A stretch of 64,000 bases of DNA from Neoscytalidium dimidiatum (Eukaryota; Ascomycota; Dothideomycetes; Botryosphaeriales; Botryosphaeriaceae), in the NCBI GenBank assembly GCA_037367355.1, contig CM074702.1:2108001-2172000 (forward strand). Direction: 5' to 3'. Shown here one piece after another: positions 11,935 to 23,705 of this stretch. Each line of letters begins with the position of its first letter. The stretch's first letter is position 1. A program made the position numbers and the translations under genes. Below the pieces are notes generated by a model that was not told the origin of the DNA, searched no databases, and saw only the letters and a list, made by a program, of their open reading frames with translations.

Positions 11935-12730
11935 GGCCTATCCTTGGCTGATTATTGTACATACACACATTATTCTTATTGGGCGCAATCGAGATTTTCC
12001 TTGGGCATGTGCATGAACAGGTGCCGTAAGAACCCTAAAAAGTATGCAGTTGCGACAGTACCCGCGCCCAGACCGTGCTGCGCGTGAACGACACCCAATG
12101 GCGCCACGATATAGGGTTGTTCTGGAAGGCTCGTAAGACATGTCGTAAGCATTAATCAGAAACTTTCTGGCGCCACACAATCAAGCCCCCCTTCTCCTCG
12201 GCACCGGGAAGCGCGGCATGAGCCAGCGAGTAAGCTTTTGACTTGCGACTTCTCCACAGCGAAACCTTGGGACGGGGATGGACCCTTGGTACCTCGTAGC
12301 CAAAACACCAACACACCCACCTAGACCGTCGCACCGCGACCACCGTCCTCTCCGTCCGTACGGCGATGGTCCGAACGCACCAAAATGCTAATTCAGTCCG
12401 TCTTATCCCTTTTCCGCGCCGCCGCAACTCTGCGCGGTCAGACGTAACTCTACCGTCCCAGTCCCGCGCTGCTCTTCCCCAAAAGTAGAAAGCAAACTGA
12501 GAGCGCACGTCCCCAAGCCTCTCCCAATCTCACTTCTAGGCCGAGGATACGGGGACGGATGCTGTGCAAGATCGGGCGGTTGAAGACTCCTAGTCCAAAC
12601 TCCACATACACACACACACACACACACGCACACCCCCGCTTCCCCTTGTCGCCGCGATGCTTTAAAAAGCACATCAGGCGCCCCGCTAAAAAAAAAAAGG
12701 AAGATAAGAAAACAAAGAACAGAGAGGACG
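11935..12730. other. intergenic, probable 5' region of the 12731 gene
   Basis: No convincing reading frame. It contains a CA microsatellite at about 12606-12632 and an A11 run near 12690. The A-rich stretch right before 12731 suits a fungal leader. Confidence 0.5.
12606..12632. repeat. (CA)n microsatellite
   Basis: About a dozen CA units in a row, with one G interruption near the end. Confidence 0.95.
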
Positions 12731-13294
12731 ATGATGCAAAGCACATCCCCCACCTCGCTCACGCACATGTCGACCGCTATAGCAACGATGACGGCGACGA
12801 CCATGAAGGCCACCTGTTCGGAGACTGTCGCGAGTTCGACGAACGGCAGCTGCGTCAGCGACTTCGACTCGTTGTCGTCGTCGCTCTTCAATTGCTCCAA
12901 GCAACAGCGCTGCGGAACGTTCGTGATCGAAGGATTCGGGAGCGGCGATGACGTCCGCACCCAGAAAGGCGGGGTGATGAGGAGGATGTGTAGGGCGGTG
13001 AAAAAGAGAGCGAGGAGGGGCGTGCTGGTCTGCTTTGGCGTGAAGAAGGGCCGGACGGTGAGTCTCGAGGATGACTCGGTTATGCGCAGTGCGAGTCGGG
13101 TGGATGCTAACGGTCCGGTTCAGCAGCAGCAGCGGCTGCTACAGGAGCGATATGAACAGCCGAAGCTGGAGGAAGAGAAGAAGAGCGACGACAGCGTGCG
13201 AGGCCTCTTTCTGCCATGTCCAGGATCGACGCCGCCGGAGGTGGAGATCGAGTATCGCGCGCTGATGGAGTCGCGGAAGCGGGCGATTCGATGA
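12731..13294 (+). CDS. Hypothetical protein, 187 residues
   Basis: An uninterrupted frame from ATG 12731 (Met-Met start) to TGA 13292-13294. The first 55 residues are Ser/Thr-rich. A basic middle with RRMCRAVKKRARRG follows, then a charged, Gln- and Glu-rich segment, and a tail ending EIEYRALMESRKRAIR. No signal peptide or known domain was recognised. The length, the A-rich leader and the charged, repetitive composition are common for lineage-specific fungal nuclear proteins. Reading frames on the opposite strand overlap it, so chance is not excluded. Confidence 0.45.
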   Translation: MMQSTSPTSLTHMSTAIATMTATTMKATCSETVASSTNGSCVSDFDSLSSSLFNCSKQQRCGTFVIEGFGSGDDVRTQKGGVMRRMCRAVKKRARRGVLVCFGVKKGRTVSLEDDSVMRSASRVDANGPVQQQQRLLQERYEQPKLEEEKKSDDSVRGLFLPCPGSTPPEVEIEYRALMESRKRAIR

Positions 13295-13566
13295 GACCGA
13301 TCCAGAGGAGATCCCAGAGAGAATGCAACATAAGTTGTGAAAGAGGCGTCAAGCCAGGAAAATTCGTTCGTTGCGGGTACCAACTAATACGCTACACCTT
13401 CTCTTCGCCGAATTTTCATTTCGTCATAAACGCGGGCCGCTCCGAACACCTCACCGATCCCTTGCCGCGAAACTCCGACCCCAGTCTCGGCTCCAGATTG
13501 AATTTCCCTTTGTACCTCTTTGCAAGGTCTCGAATCTTCAAGGCGTTATCAGCAGATGTGTTGTTT

Positions 13567-15308
13567 TCAGACTCCCTCGTATTCAATCTCATCCTCCTCC
13601 TCGTCGATCTCCTCGCTCTGCTCATCCTCACTGCCATTACTCGAGGAACTACTCTCATCGTCCTCCTCTTCCTCCACGATCCGGCTCGCCCTGGCCCATT
13701 CCTCGCTCTCCGTCAACGCCCTACTGCCAAGCAAGCTCTGCTCGACGCTGGCATCCGCGGAAATCGTGCCGCCAACCTCAGCCTCCTTCTCGTCGGCCTC
13801 CGGCGCCGGACTGACCCTCCTTAGACTCCTCTTTTCATCGTCCCCTTCCCTGCCCAGACTCGCGAACCCGACGCTCTTCCCGCCATTCCCGGACCCGGAG
13901 CTCGCCGGCCGCTGCTGCTGCTGCTGCTGCTCGACAACATCGCCGTCCCACGGCTTGCACGCGGTGACCAGGTCCCCGCAGCGCAAGCACGTCCACCCCT
14001 CGCCCTCCTCGCCCTCGATCTTCTGCGCCAGGCACACGAAGCAGTACACGCAGCCGCACGGCACCGCCGCGTACGGGTTCGTGATGTCCGTCGCCGCGGA
14101 GCCGACGACGCCGCTGCCGCCGCCGCTCGCCGCCAACACGCCCTGCTCGGACTGGCCCCCGGCCGGGTTCTGATCCGCGTAGCAGATGGCGCACGTGCGC
14201 TCGGGCAGGAACCCCAGCTCGCCGGCCTTGCCCTCGAAGCTCTCGTCGTCGTCATCGTCACCACCGCCGCCACCCGCCCTGCCGCGCGCGAAGAAGGAGG
14301 AGAGGAGGAACGCCTTCGCCCGCCGCCACGCGCGCGCCAGCAGCCGCCGCCAGCGCGCGACGCCGACGAGCGGCAGCAGGAAGAGCAGGAACTCGGTGAA
14401 GGCGTGCCACACGAGCTGGCGGTTGAGGTACTCGAACGAGACCTCGCGGCCGACGGCGGCGCCGGCGGGCGCCAGCCGCAGCCCGAGCGCGCGGTCCAGC
14501 AGCGTGCGGTAGCGGCCGTCGGTCAAGAAGACGAGGAAGGAGGCGAGGGCGGCGAGGGCGTGCGCGGTGCCGAGGGCGGACGTGAGCCGCTCGAGCAGGG
14601 CGCGCAGGCGCGGGCGGGGAGAGGCGTGGTCGTCGCCCGGGCGGGCGAGCAGGTGGTCCTCCCACTTGGTCCACGCGTAGCGGCCGCCCACGGTGACGAG
14701 GCCGTAGAGCGCCTTCTGCAGCGTTGTGGGCGGGGGCCGGGAGGGGTCGCGGCTGCGCGCGTTGGTGTAGCGCAGGCCCTGCAGGGCGGCGCCGTACGAG
14801 GCGTTGTGGTCCCAGATGGAGAGCTTGAAGAGGACGGCGCGCAGGGCGAGGAGGATCTCGGGCTTGTGGTCGTCGGCGAGGTGGGACTGTGGTTCGCACA
14901 GAAATTGCATCCGGTTAGCTGCTTTTCCAAAGTGATGTCGTGATTGCGTCCGGAAGTGCGCGAGAGTGCTCAAACGCAGGCGTGTATAGGGGCATGTGCG
15001 CTCACCCCGAAGTACTTTAGCCCTTCGCCCACCTGCCCCTTCAGCAGCTCGAGCAGTTCTTCGTCTAGCAGCTCCGCGTCGACCTGTCCGACGCGGAACG
15101 CTGGCCGCGTGCCTTCACGGCCCTTTACGGCATCCCATAAGGCCAATCCCGTTCCTCCTAATCTGTTCAACGGGTATGGAAGCGTCGCGATGCGCTGGGC
15201 GTTCTGGGCGTCGCGCTGGGCGGCGAGGCGAGCGCGATACTCTCGCTCGCGCTGCTGACGGCGGGCCTGCAGGCGCTGCTGCGCGGCGGCGAAATCGGCG
15301 GACGACAT
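13567..15308 (-). CDS. PEX2: Peroxin-2, peroxisomal RING-finger E3 ligase subunit
   Basis: Two exons, 15308-15006 and 14886-13567, flank a 119-nt intron (phase 0), giving 540 residues. The N-terminus has AAQQRLQARRQQREREYRAR and RPAFRVGQVDAELLDEELL. The splice joins LKYFG to SHLADDHKPEILLALRAVLF, the spacing expected of Pex2. The hydrophobic Pex2-Pex12 region follows. The RING begins at CAICYADQ and ends with VPCGCVYCFVCLAQKI and GWTCLRCG. Pex2 forms the PEX2-PEX10-PEX12 complex in the peroxisomal membrane that ubiquitinates the receptor PEX5 for recycling. The C-terminus is an unusually long acidic Glu/Asp/Ser tail after a CAG-type poly-Gln run (13912-13935). An insert of about 27 residues lies inside the RING loop. 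Confidence 0.95.
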
Positions 15309-16203
15309 TGTTCGTTTTTCTTATCACGGCGGATGGGGGTGCGGGTATCGCATTGGAGTTGAGATTCGAGGAACCGTGTGGTTTATCAGGTGTCTGGAAG
15401 CATGCTTCTTCGTATGGCGCTGCTGCGGCGATGGAGCGATGGCATGATATGATGTCGGCAGTGTGGTGGTGGCTGGCCGCGGGTACGGAATTCAATGGCC
15501 GAGGTTCTTCTGACATGTGAGCCAAGACGCGTTTCCTTGCGTTGACTTGCGCTGGGTAGCCGCCGAGTGTTTTCTCTTTAGTATCCTTCCGCACCCTTCC
15601 GTTCACGAACTTCATAACGCACCAGTTTTGTGTACTATTTTTCATCGACCTATGTAAACGTGAAGGATGTTTCGCTTAATTACCACATCAAGACCAGATC
15701 AAACTATAGACTCAGCGTTGGCCGGCATTCATTAACATGAATACCCTTTAGGGGCCGTCCGACTGGTTGGTAGCTTTCGCGGGCGAAGTTCACTTGGCAT
15801 CCTCAACCGTGCAACACCGCTCGCCGTCACATACGGAAACTCGAAGGGGAACAAGTCCAGAGCCAGATCGATCGAAAAGCCCTCAGCACTACCTACCTGC
15901 GCATGGGAAAGTCAGAGATTCCAGCACTTGCCGCCGACTTTGGCGCACAACGCAGAGCAACACTCGAAAGCATGAAGAGCGAGACAGCAGGCCGAATTAT
16001 ATAATTACTTATCGCTACGGTTCTCATCGATACGTGCGTGGACCTATAGAAGGTCGAGGTCGAAGACGGTGCTTGCCCCTAGTAGACCATCGCCCATCGT
16101 TTGTTCGATCTCCGTCTTTATCTAGGAGTCCTCCTCCGCTGTGCATAAACCATCAAACATTCTTATCAACAACAAAATTTCTCTGCTCTTCTTTCCACTC
16201 AGC
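15309..16203. other. intergenic, no gene supported
   Basis: Frames such as 15767-16288 have no motif and no plausible splice partner. The left part is the PEX2 promoter. Confidence 0.5.
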
Positions 16204-16570
16204 CTACGACAAAGCATGCCACCAAAAAGAGGAAAAAAGAAGAAAAATAAAACAAACAAGCAGCCAAAACAAGTCCGCCGGATGCTGACTACCAGACCTC
16301 TCGACGCAATTGCGCAGACACGCGATGTAGTGGAAGATATCGCGCGGTTCTCCTGTCTCTGGATCTATGAACATGTCGATACTGTGGGAAGAATGTCAGC
16401 CAGCGGAAGCGGATGTCAGGTGAGAGGAGTGAGCTTACCTTGCAGGCGCACCGGGGAAGATGCGTTCCGTGTTGATGCTTCTGACCGACTCATAGTCCGG
16501 GAGGTCGTCGGAGCCCTTCTTCCTCGTCAAGGTCTCCATATGGGAACTTTAGTCCCCATCGTGGACCTGC
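16204..16570 (-). pseudogene. Terminal coding fragment of an unidentified membrane protein
   Basis: On the minus strand the frame starting METLTRKKGSDDLPDYESVR (from about 16541) splices over a good 57-nt intron (16438-16382, GTAAGC...ACAG, phase 2) into IDMFIDPETGEPRDIFHYIA. It ends in a hydrophobic segment LFWLLVCFIFLLFSSFWW and a TAG at 16206-16204. The same frame continues upstream through TAA just before this Met into an acidic stretch, so a longer protein with a C-to-T stop (CAA to TAA) is likely. The family was not recognised. A short intact protein starting at METL is the alternative. Confidence 0.45.
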
Positions 16571-18960
16571 TCGTGTTCGTGCTCGGCGCGGTCGCCGGCG
16601 ACTTCGCTCTCGCTCTCGACTTCTTCAGCCGTCAGGTTCCTGTACGCCATTCCGCAAGGCTCCGCATGGACATCACGCCTCGAAGGCTTGCCTGAACCCA
16701 TACTTCCTCTATTTGGTAGGGTACTTTCCACCCACCAACCCACAATTGTCCCCCGTACGCTTTATGAACTGTATCGAGATTGAGGAGCCTCTCCCAGGGC
16801 TCCTCACTGGCGCTGAATCTGTGTGGGAGAATTGAGGGTCGGAGAGGTGGCGCTTGTGAGGGCAGACGAACCACCGATTGTCGGGGGAGTGGTTCGGAAG
16901 GTTATGATCTTCGTTGCAATGGATGTTGCGTCGGAGGAGAGCGCTGGCGGGGTGTGGAGGTGCGTCGGAATTCAGGAGCCGCTCCCAGCACTCCTCGCCG
17001 ATGTTCAGTTTTTCACGGCCGATGTGACCGATGGAGCCGTGAGCCTGCTTCAGGCAGCTATTATTCCGGCGAAACTCGCCGGGCGTACTGACGCTGAGAC
17101 AGGATCTCACGATGACATCCTCGTGGGATCCAGTCACCTGGCCTTTCGGGCCATGAACTGCTTTTCCAAATTTTCGAAGTCCGTCTTCCAGAGCATTTTT
17201 GACCGTCGCTAAACAAGCAGTCCTGTGGAGGGGGAGCCGGGAGGCTGTGAACTGCATATCGAAACGCTCAATGCCCATCTTCCAGACGGCGTTCTGCGCT
17301 TACGCGGCACCGATCGATGTTGGCGAAGAAGTTGCTCTGGCCACAGATAATGATGCGGTGAGCGGCATAGACAAGCTTCACCGCACTTGACCTTCATGTC
17401 GCTGCATTCACCGCTAGCACCGAGTACCTGAACGAGATCTAGCGAGGAGCCTGAACCGACGGAGCTCACCCAGGCGACACTGTCGTCCTTATACCTGCTG
17501 AAGGATGGTCTCCCAAAAGGGATGGTCGCCTGGGATCGCGCGACGTCTGCCCCGGCGGTACCCTTCTCCTGCTTCTGCGACATGTCGTGGTCCCTGGCCT
17601 CCCCACCAATACCTTCGCCAGCGTCCTGGAGAGCACGGTCGAAAGCTCTCCAGGCATGCCTCTGGCGCCGGCGCCAGCCTCCCTCGTTCTGGACATGTTT
17701 GCGGGCTTCATGTCTAAATTTCCTCACTCTCTCCCTGCCACGCACCGAAGAAGGGGTAGAAGCATGGCGGCTGCTCTCCAGCCAAGCCATTCAAACATGG
17801 ACAAGGCCATTTTTTGAGAGAATGTACGATGCGCTTCATCGGAAGGCAGCGAAGCGCACACGAACACACCCAAAAAGAAAAGAAAGTAGAAAAACGGTAG
17901 AGAATTTTCGGAGCGCGGACCCTCTTCTGGTTCATATTGACCAGGTTCCTGGTGATGGTAATGGCTGGCTATCATCTTCCACTCATCGTCAGCGTAAAAG
18001 CGCCTCTGGTTGTTGATGATCGCCAGCTCCTCGGTTTGCTCTTCTCAATTGACAGAAAAGTTGACATGTGCAAGCTCGACGCCCATGACAGGAACGAGGT
18101 CGGTGCCTGTGATCTTAGAGATGACGTCGGTGTGCCATGTGGGAAAGCGGAGGCCGATACCCATAAGAGATCACTTTGCCAAAAATTTTCCTGAGTATTA
18201 ATGTGCTCTTTTTAACGAATAGCCGCTTCTTGGCAGCGGCAGAACCAACGGTGTCCTACTAGCGGACGTCTCCACACAGGAAAAAATAGCAGGCCACAGG
18301 AAGGAGGCGTCACCGTAGATACCTGTAGCAAATGCCATAACGGGCACCCATACTACAGCTATCTTCTTACTTGGACTTCATCCGGAGGCCCTTGGCGTTG
18401 TACTGGTTCGGTAATCAAGTGACCGAATGAAAGGTAGGATTGATGGGGTCGTCCATTGCCATAGGCGAAGGAAGAAAGAACGGGAGCACAGCAGTGATAC
18501 GCTGCTCTCACTTAAAGCATAGCGTGTTGGGAGTAGCAGCGTCCGCTCCGTGTGAGCCAACCAGCGAGGACGCTTGAAGTATCGTTTTAGTACGCTCAGG
18601 CAAAAGGCGGTCGGTGAAAGGTGCGCATTCGTTGAAAGAGTTGGTGGAAAGTGGTTGTGTTGGAATAAGTTTTTCCATTTTATTTTGGCCATTGTCTTAT
18701 CCAACTCAGCCTTGATCCCGTCGTCTTCATGATGGGGTACTTCTTGGATGCAGGGGCTCTCGACAGGTGCAGGGCCTTCCGACAGGTCTGTTTTGGGTTC
18801 AATCCCACGTATGCCGCGAGAATAGAACGGATATTGGCACCGAGCATTTGGAAGGGGCTGTAGAGGTACTCCTCGTGGGAGACAAGTCTTATCGGCGTTG
18901 AGGGGCTGGCACCTCCCAACCCCGGGTTAGGATGCGAGCTCTGATAACATTGGACATGTT
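16571..18960 (-). pseudogene. Decayed coding sequence, unidentified protein(s)
   Basis: Protein-like stretches appear on the minus strand in changing frames. From about 18175 downward the frame reads GIGLRFPTWHTDVISKITG, then hits TGA after NFSVN, and continues in the same frame with EEQTEELAIINNQRRFYADD. From about 18880 it reads SHEEYLYSPFQMLGANIRSI and needs a frame change to continue into ELDKTMAKIKWKN. No single open frame, no recognised domain. The stops fit C-to-T change (CGA to TGA). It may be the same former gene as the terminal fragment at 16204-16570. Confidence 0.45.
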
Positions 18961-20096
18961 GGTGAGTAACTTGCTAAAAAAAAAGCCAAGATACTTGCTA
19001 ACCACCGGCGAAGGCTGTTAGGGGCCTACCAGATCCAATCTTCGTCAGCGACAGTGCTTGTGGAATAGATATTGAAGCAACGGCGGCTTACCGGGAGTCA
19101 CTATCTCGAAATCTGAACAACAGACTTCCGAGCCGGCCTTTGCCTATAAGAGCAAGACCTGGAAGCAGGGGAGAGCACATCGTATGGCGGCGGCAACTGC
19201 TTTAGAACCTTGGGTCGGATGGCTCTGGGAGCTTGGCGAGACCGGCGACAAAGTACCATCCCAGATGAATGTCAGAACCCGAGGCCGGACTTCACTGGTG
19301 ACCGTTCCCTTTGGAGGTCAACGCTGATTGTGGCCGTTGCGGAAAGGAATTCCTTCCCACCTCTCGCCACCGGAAGCAAGGTGCGAAGAAAACGCCTACC
19401 AAGAAGACAAAAAAGGTGTCGCCTGGCTGCAATCGAGCATGCGAAGCCCCCCCTGTTGAGCCCCTTGGAGTGCAGGAGAGCAGGGTTTCCCAAAATCAAT
19501 GGCTTCGATAGTGGGTCCCTCTATTTGACCCCTTTGGAATTGAAAGGACTCATCCTATCGTCCTCAATTCTACAATGCATTCCTCCAAGAGGCGATTCGA
19601 ATATTTCCGCCGGCACTTCCGAGCGGTGATCAAGGAAAGGACAAGAGGCTGTGGTCGGCCGTTCAGGTGGCTGAAGGCCATGTTGTCGGGGTCATCCAGA
19701 GACGTGCGATGGCCTCCAGGCTCTTGATTCTCTGCTCCACTCGCTGGGGTCCGGAGAAGTTCTTTGTGTGTCATAGCTCGGAATGACCGGGAAGCTCATC
19801 TTCTCATCCAGAACTTTCCTGGAACTCAACTCATCCTGGTTCCACGGGCGGGCAATTTTGCTATTGACCTCGTTGATGGTCTTGAACGGAACGCGGCTGC
19901 TTGTGGCTTTGTTTCTTTGTGAGAATGAAGTGAACCTTCGGCCAACTCTCATAATTATGAGAAGTTGTTTTCGTTCGGTGCTTCTGGTGAAAATCAACAG
20001 GCTCTCACGCAGCTCCGGCCGATATTCTCCATCTATTCTTGCACAGCATTGGTGATTTCGATGCTGATTCGGCCGCTGTCTTCGTCAGCCGCTTCC
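18961..20096. other. degenerate sequence left of the hAT element
   Basis: Weak protein-like stretches occur on both strands (for example a CGRCGKEFLPTSRHRKQG peptide on the plus strand near 19330), but no gene model holds. The stretch nearest the transposon is part of the interrupted minus-strand exon listed separately. Confidence 0.4.
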
Positions 20097-20104
20097 AGCG
20101 TGAC
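20097..20104 (+). repeat. Left 8-bp target-site duplication of the hAT element
   Basis: AGCGTGAC immediately precedes the left terminal repeat and recurs exactly after the right one (23698-23705). Confidence 0.9.
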
Positions 20105-23100
20105 CAGGGGTCGCAACAAACAAACCAAGCAAACAGTTTTCGCTATAGCATAGCGCAAACCAACACCAATTCAGTTAACTGCCAAGACGAGCTAAGCAAT
20201 CAGTTTTGGGAAAATAATAAGTAAAATTAATAGTTCTCATTAACTGATAGGCGAAGACGCGTCGCGCACGCGTAAAAGATGTAAGAATTTACTGTAGGAA
20301 CGCATTGAACGTCCCTACGTGCCTTAAAAACAGGATAAGAGGCAAGGGTCGTAGGAAAGGGGCCCAGGGAGTTCACGATATATTTCATGGTGTTGAGCTT
20401 TAGCGTGCCTACTCTAGGCTAGTGCGGCTATAAGTAGTCTAGTGTTTACCAAATTAGGCTTAGCGCACCCGACGTGCCTAGCACCTTGCTCCTCGCCGCA
20501 CCTCCTCGCTAAACCTTACAACCCTCGCTCCTCTACAAGATAACCTCGAATGTACAACAATATGGCGTGATTTCTACATTCTTTAGCGACTTGGTTAATT
20601 CTTTATATCCTTGCGAAACCTTTCCAAGTCTTCCGACGCGTTTTGGTGGAATTTTCGAGTTTTAAGCGATTTACGCAAGATCTTCCTACACTATATTTCA
20701 GTGGCATATAAGCTTAGGTAAGCCTCCGCAGCGAAGTAGCATCAGCACCTCTCTACACTGCCTTCTCTATGGATTTTACTCCTGTTACACCTCGCCGGCT
20801 TCGCTCTGCTTCAAGGCGAGCGGTAACTCCTGCTATTAGCGCTGCTAGTACACCTTCCAGCCGTCGTTCTACGCGCCTAGAGGAAGCCCGCCGCAATAAC
20901 CCGCGCTACAACCTATTCAACGTCCTCCCCACCGTCCAGGAGCCTTATAAGGACTTTCCTACTACCTCTGCTGCGCCCTCGCAAGCTTCTCGTCAGCAAG
21001 TGTGTAGTAACAAGCCTCAGAGGCCTATAAACAACTCCACTCCCATAATCGTCACCTCTGATTCTGACACAAGCGAGGACGAGAGTTCTATATACGAAGC
21101 CTCCAGCACGCTTAACTCTTCGTTTTCTAGCGCTACGGACCCCTCAGCTACCTCTACAGAGTATGAGCGAGTTACAGAACACCTAGATTACGTTCTTGAG
21201 CCTAGGCGTATTCCTTTTGGATGGAGCGCGGGCTTCTTACAGCGTCAGAGGGCTCGTCGGTCCTGGATTTGGCGTTATGGACAAGCCCTATATAACCAAA
21301 GCTTGCCGAAGGACAAGAATGAAGCTTGGCTCTGCAAAATTTGTATGTAAAAGCTTCTTTCTTGTCTTATATAAAGCTAACTTACATAGGCGAGGTCCGC
21401 CGCGATCCATGCAATCATCGCTTTGCGTCAAAATCGACTACGAATGCTATTCGACACTTGAAAGAGAAGCACAGCATTACTGAACAAGGCAAGAGGATTC
21501 AGCAGACGCCTCTTCCGCAGGCCTCACGGCGCTTAACGACTCTCGTTGCCTCTTTTAGCCCAGCTGCTTAGAGGAGCGCTTTCATGCGATGGATTATCCT
21601 CTGTAACGTCACCTTTGTACAAGCAACGGCACACTCCCTCCAGCAGCTCTTTCTACTCCTTAATTCGACTGAAATGACACAAGGAATGCTGCCTACATTA
21701 CCGAACACGCCGAAAAAGTGGCTGCTAAACCTCTTTCAGCAAAAAAAGGGCGTTATAAAGGACATCCTTGCTTCCGCGAGTATACTAATCCACATCTCAT
21801 TTGACGGCTGGACGTCGCCTGGCCAGCTCTTTTGCCTCATTGCTATCAACGCTTATTTTCTAGACGCTAAAGGAGAGCTATTCTCAGTGCCTTTAGGCCT
21901 TCCAAGGCTTGTCGGACGTCATACAGGTGAGAACCAGGCAGAGCTAATTATAGAGGTCTTAAAAGCGTACGGCATTGGCACAGTCATACGACTCGGTTAC
22001 ATTATGTGTGACAACGCTACCAATAACGACACTACTCTACGCGTCCTTGCAGATGAATTTCGCTTCGATATTACCGAGACTCGCCTCCGCTGCGCCGGCC
22101 ATATTATCAATCTCGTCGCCAAGGCGCTTATTTGGGGTGAAAATATAGTAAAGGAGCTTGAACAGAGGCTAAAAGAAGTAGGGCTTGACGTCTTAGAAGT
22201 CCTTTAGGAGTACGCCTTATAGAGGCAATTTGGGCCTCTTGGTAAGCTACGCCGTATATGTATATGGATTAATTCAAATCCAGAGAGGCGTAAGTTATTC
22301 AAAAGAAAATAATAGACTTATCCAGCGCGCCTTACGGACGGCGAAGTCTTCTACTACTCGCTTGTTAAGGACCACGAGATTCGCTAGAACGCAGTACTCG
22401 CTATGATCAGACGCGCACGGCAGTTACGAGACGCCCTTAACCTTATGATTTATCAAACGCGTGAGTTACACGAGTTCGCCCTTACAGATGACGACTAGAA
22501 GCAACTTACGTACTTTGAGGAGCTCCTTACGCCTTTTGAGGAGGCTACACGCCTCGTCGAGGGCGACGGCAAGACTGGCACTTATGGAAGCCTCTGGGAG
22601 TCATTACTCGTACTGGACTACTTATACTCACACCTCGAGGCAATAGAAGCTCGTTTACGCGAAGATCAGGTGCCATACGACTAGCATATACGAAGAGCAG
22701 TTGATATTGGCCATATAAAGCTTAAGAAGTACTACGAAGAGTCTAATAAGACGCCCGGCTACATAATAGCAATTATACTCCACCCACAACATAAGTGGGA
22801 GTTGCTAGAGGCAAAATGGACTAAGGACTGGGTCGAGAAGGCAAGGACTAGAAAATAAACGCCTTAACGTATTAGGATAAGAATGCTAACGATAATTAGG
22901 CAAGGAGTCGATGTATGGAGTACTGGCTACTTCACAAGGCTTCAGTTACGCGAGTTAGGCAAGAGTCGCGTATAAAAGAGGCTATTCAGCAAGAAGAGGA
23001 GCAGAAGCCTCCAAAGAAGCCTCTTACACCATTTCAGCAATACCTCCGCGTTCAGCCGCCTTCGAAGAAACCTCGCCCCGTTAATAACGAGTATACGCGT

Positions 23101-23697
23101 TATTGTGCTACTCCACGAGAGCGGCGCGTAAAGGACCCTATTCAGTGGTGGCTAGCTCATACTAATATATACCCAATACTCTTACAGCTCGCGCTCCGCC
23201 TTTTCAGCGCTCTAGCGATGTCAGCAGATTGCGAACGACTCTTTAGCGGCACAGGAAGGGTTATAACACACGATAGAATGAGCTTGGGAGCAGACGTTGT
23301 AGAAGCAGAGGAATGTATGAAGGTGTGGCTACAGCGAGGAATCCTTAGCGTTAGCGACGAGGACGTGGATAACGCCCTTATAGGCGACGGGGTGTTATAA
23401 TATACTCAACAACTGCAATACCATGGAAATTACCCTTTTAGGACGTATATACGTTCTAGGACCCGCACTAGAGTATGCTCCAGAGCGTGTACAAGAGCCG
23501 CACTAATCCTATTAGGGTAAAAAGAGCCTCAACACCATGCCAAGCATCGTGAAGTAGTTACGCTTATTAAGTGCGTATTTAACAGTTACTCGTTTGCTAA
23601 AATCTAATAATTTAGTCGAGTCAGGCATTCCTCCTCCTCATACTAATCAGTCTAGTTTTCAGGAAACAATCGCTATAACGGTTTAATGCGACCCCTG
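20105..23697 (+). mobile_element. hAT-superfamily DNA transposon, 3593 bp, inactive copy
   Basis: The ends are perfect inverted CAGGGGTCGCA repeats (20105-20115 and 23687-23697). Subterminal CGCTATAGC-like motifs lie at both ends, and the element is flanked by the exact 8-bp duplication AGCGTGAC typical of hAT insertions. The interior encodes a BED zinc finger and a hAT transposase with C-terminal dimerisation region, now broken by stops. The coding strand is plus, opposite to the gene it interrupts. Clean ends and identical duplications point to a fairly recent insertion, yet the coding part is already mutated, which fits repeat-induced point mutation. Confidence 0.93.
20769..23400 (+). pseudogene. 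hAT transposase, BED-finger type, with in-frame stops
   Basis: ATG 20769 opens a Ser/Thr/Pro-rich N-terminus. A 47-nt intron (21343-21389) splits the BED finger WLCKIC...CNHRF...AIRHLKEKH. The catalytic part is visible as HISFDGWTSPGQLFCLIAIN, YIMCDNATNNDTTLRVLADE and CAGHIINLVAKALIWG. The C-terminal dimerisation region is at 22915-23400, with QWWLAHTNIYPILLQLALRL, SADCERLFSGTGRV and RMSLGADVVEAEECM. At least five in-frame stops interrupt it (TAG at 21569-21571, 22205-22207, about 22218, 22496 and 22681; TAA near 22856). Most are TAG, as C-to-T change of CAG or G-to-A change of TGG would produce. No functional transposase can be made from this copy. Confidence 0.9.
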
Positions 23698-23705
23698 AGC
23701 GTGAC
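23698..23705 (+). repeat. Right 8-bp target-site duplication of the hAT element
   Basis: AGCGTGAC, identical to 20097-20104. Confidence 0.9.

Noticed and set aside
12403..12960. A 185-codon minus-strand frame overlapping the 12731 gene
   Set aside because: It includes the translated CA microsatellite and has no motif; the plus-strand frame has a better leader and composition.
14404..14943. Long plus-strand frame opposite PEX2 (and similar shadows opposite the peptidase, SLX4 and transporter genes)
   Set aside because: Antisense shadow caused by high GC at third codon positions; the genes on the other strand have clear domains.
18790..18805. GGGTTCAATCCC resembling a tRNA B box
   Set aside because: It lies within protein-like sequence on the minus strand and no A box or acceptor stem is found.
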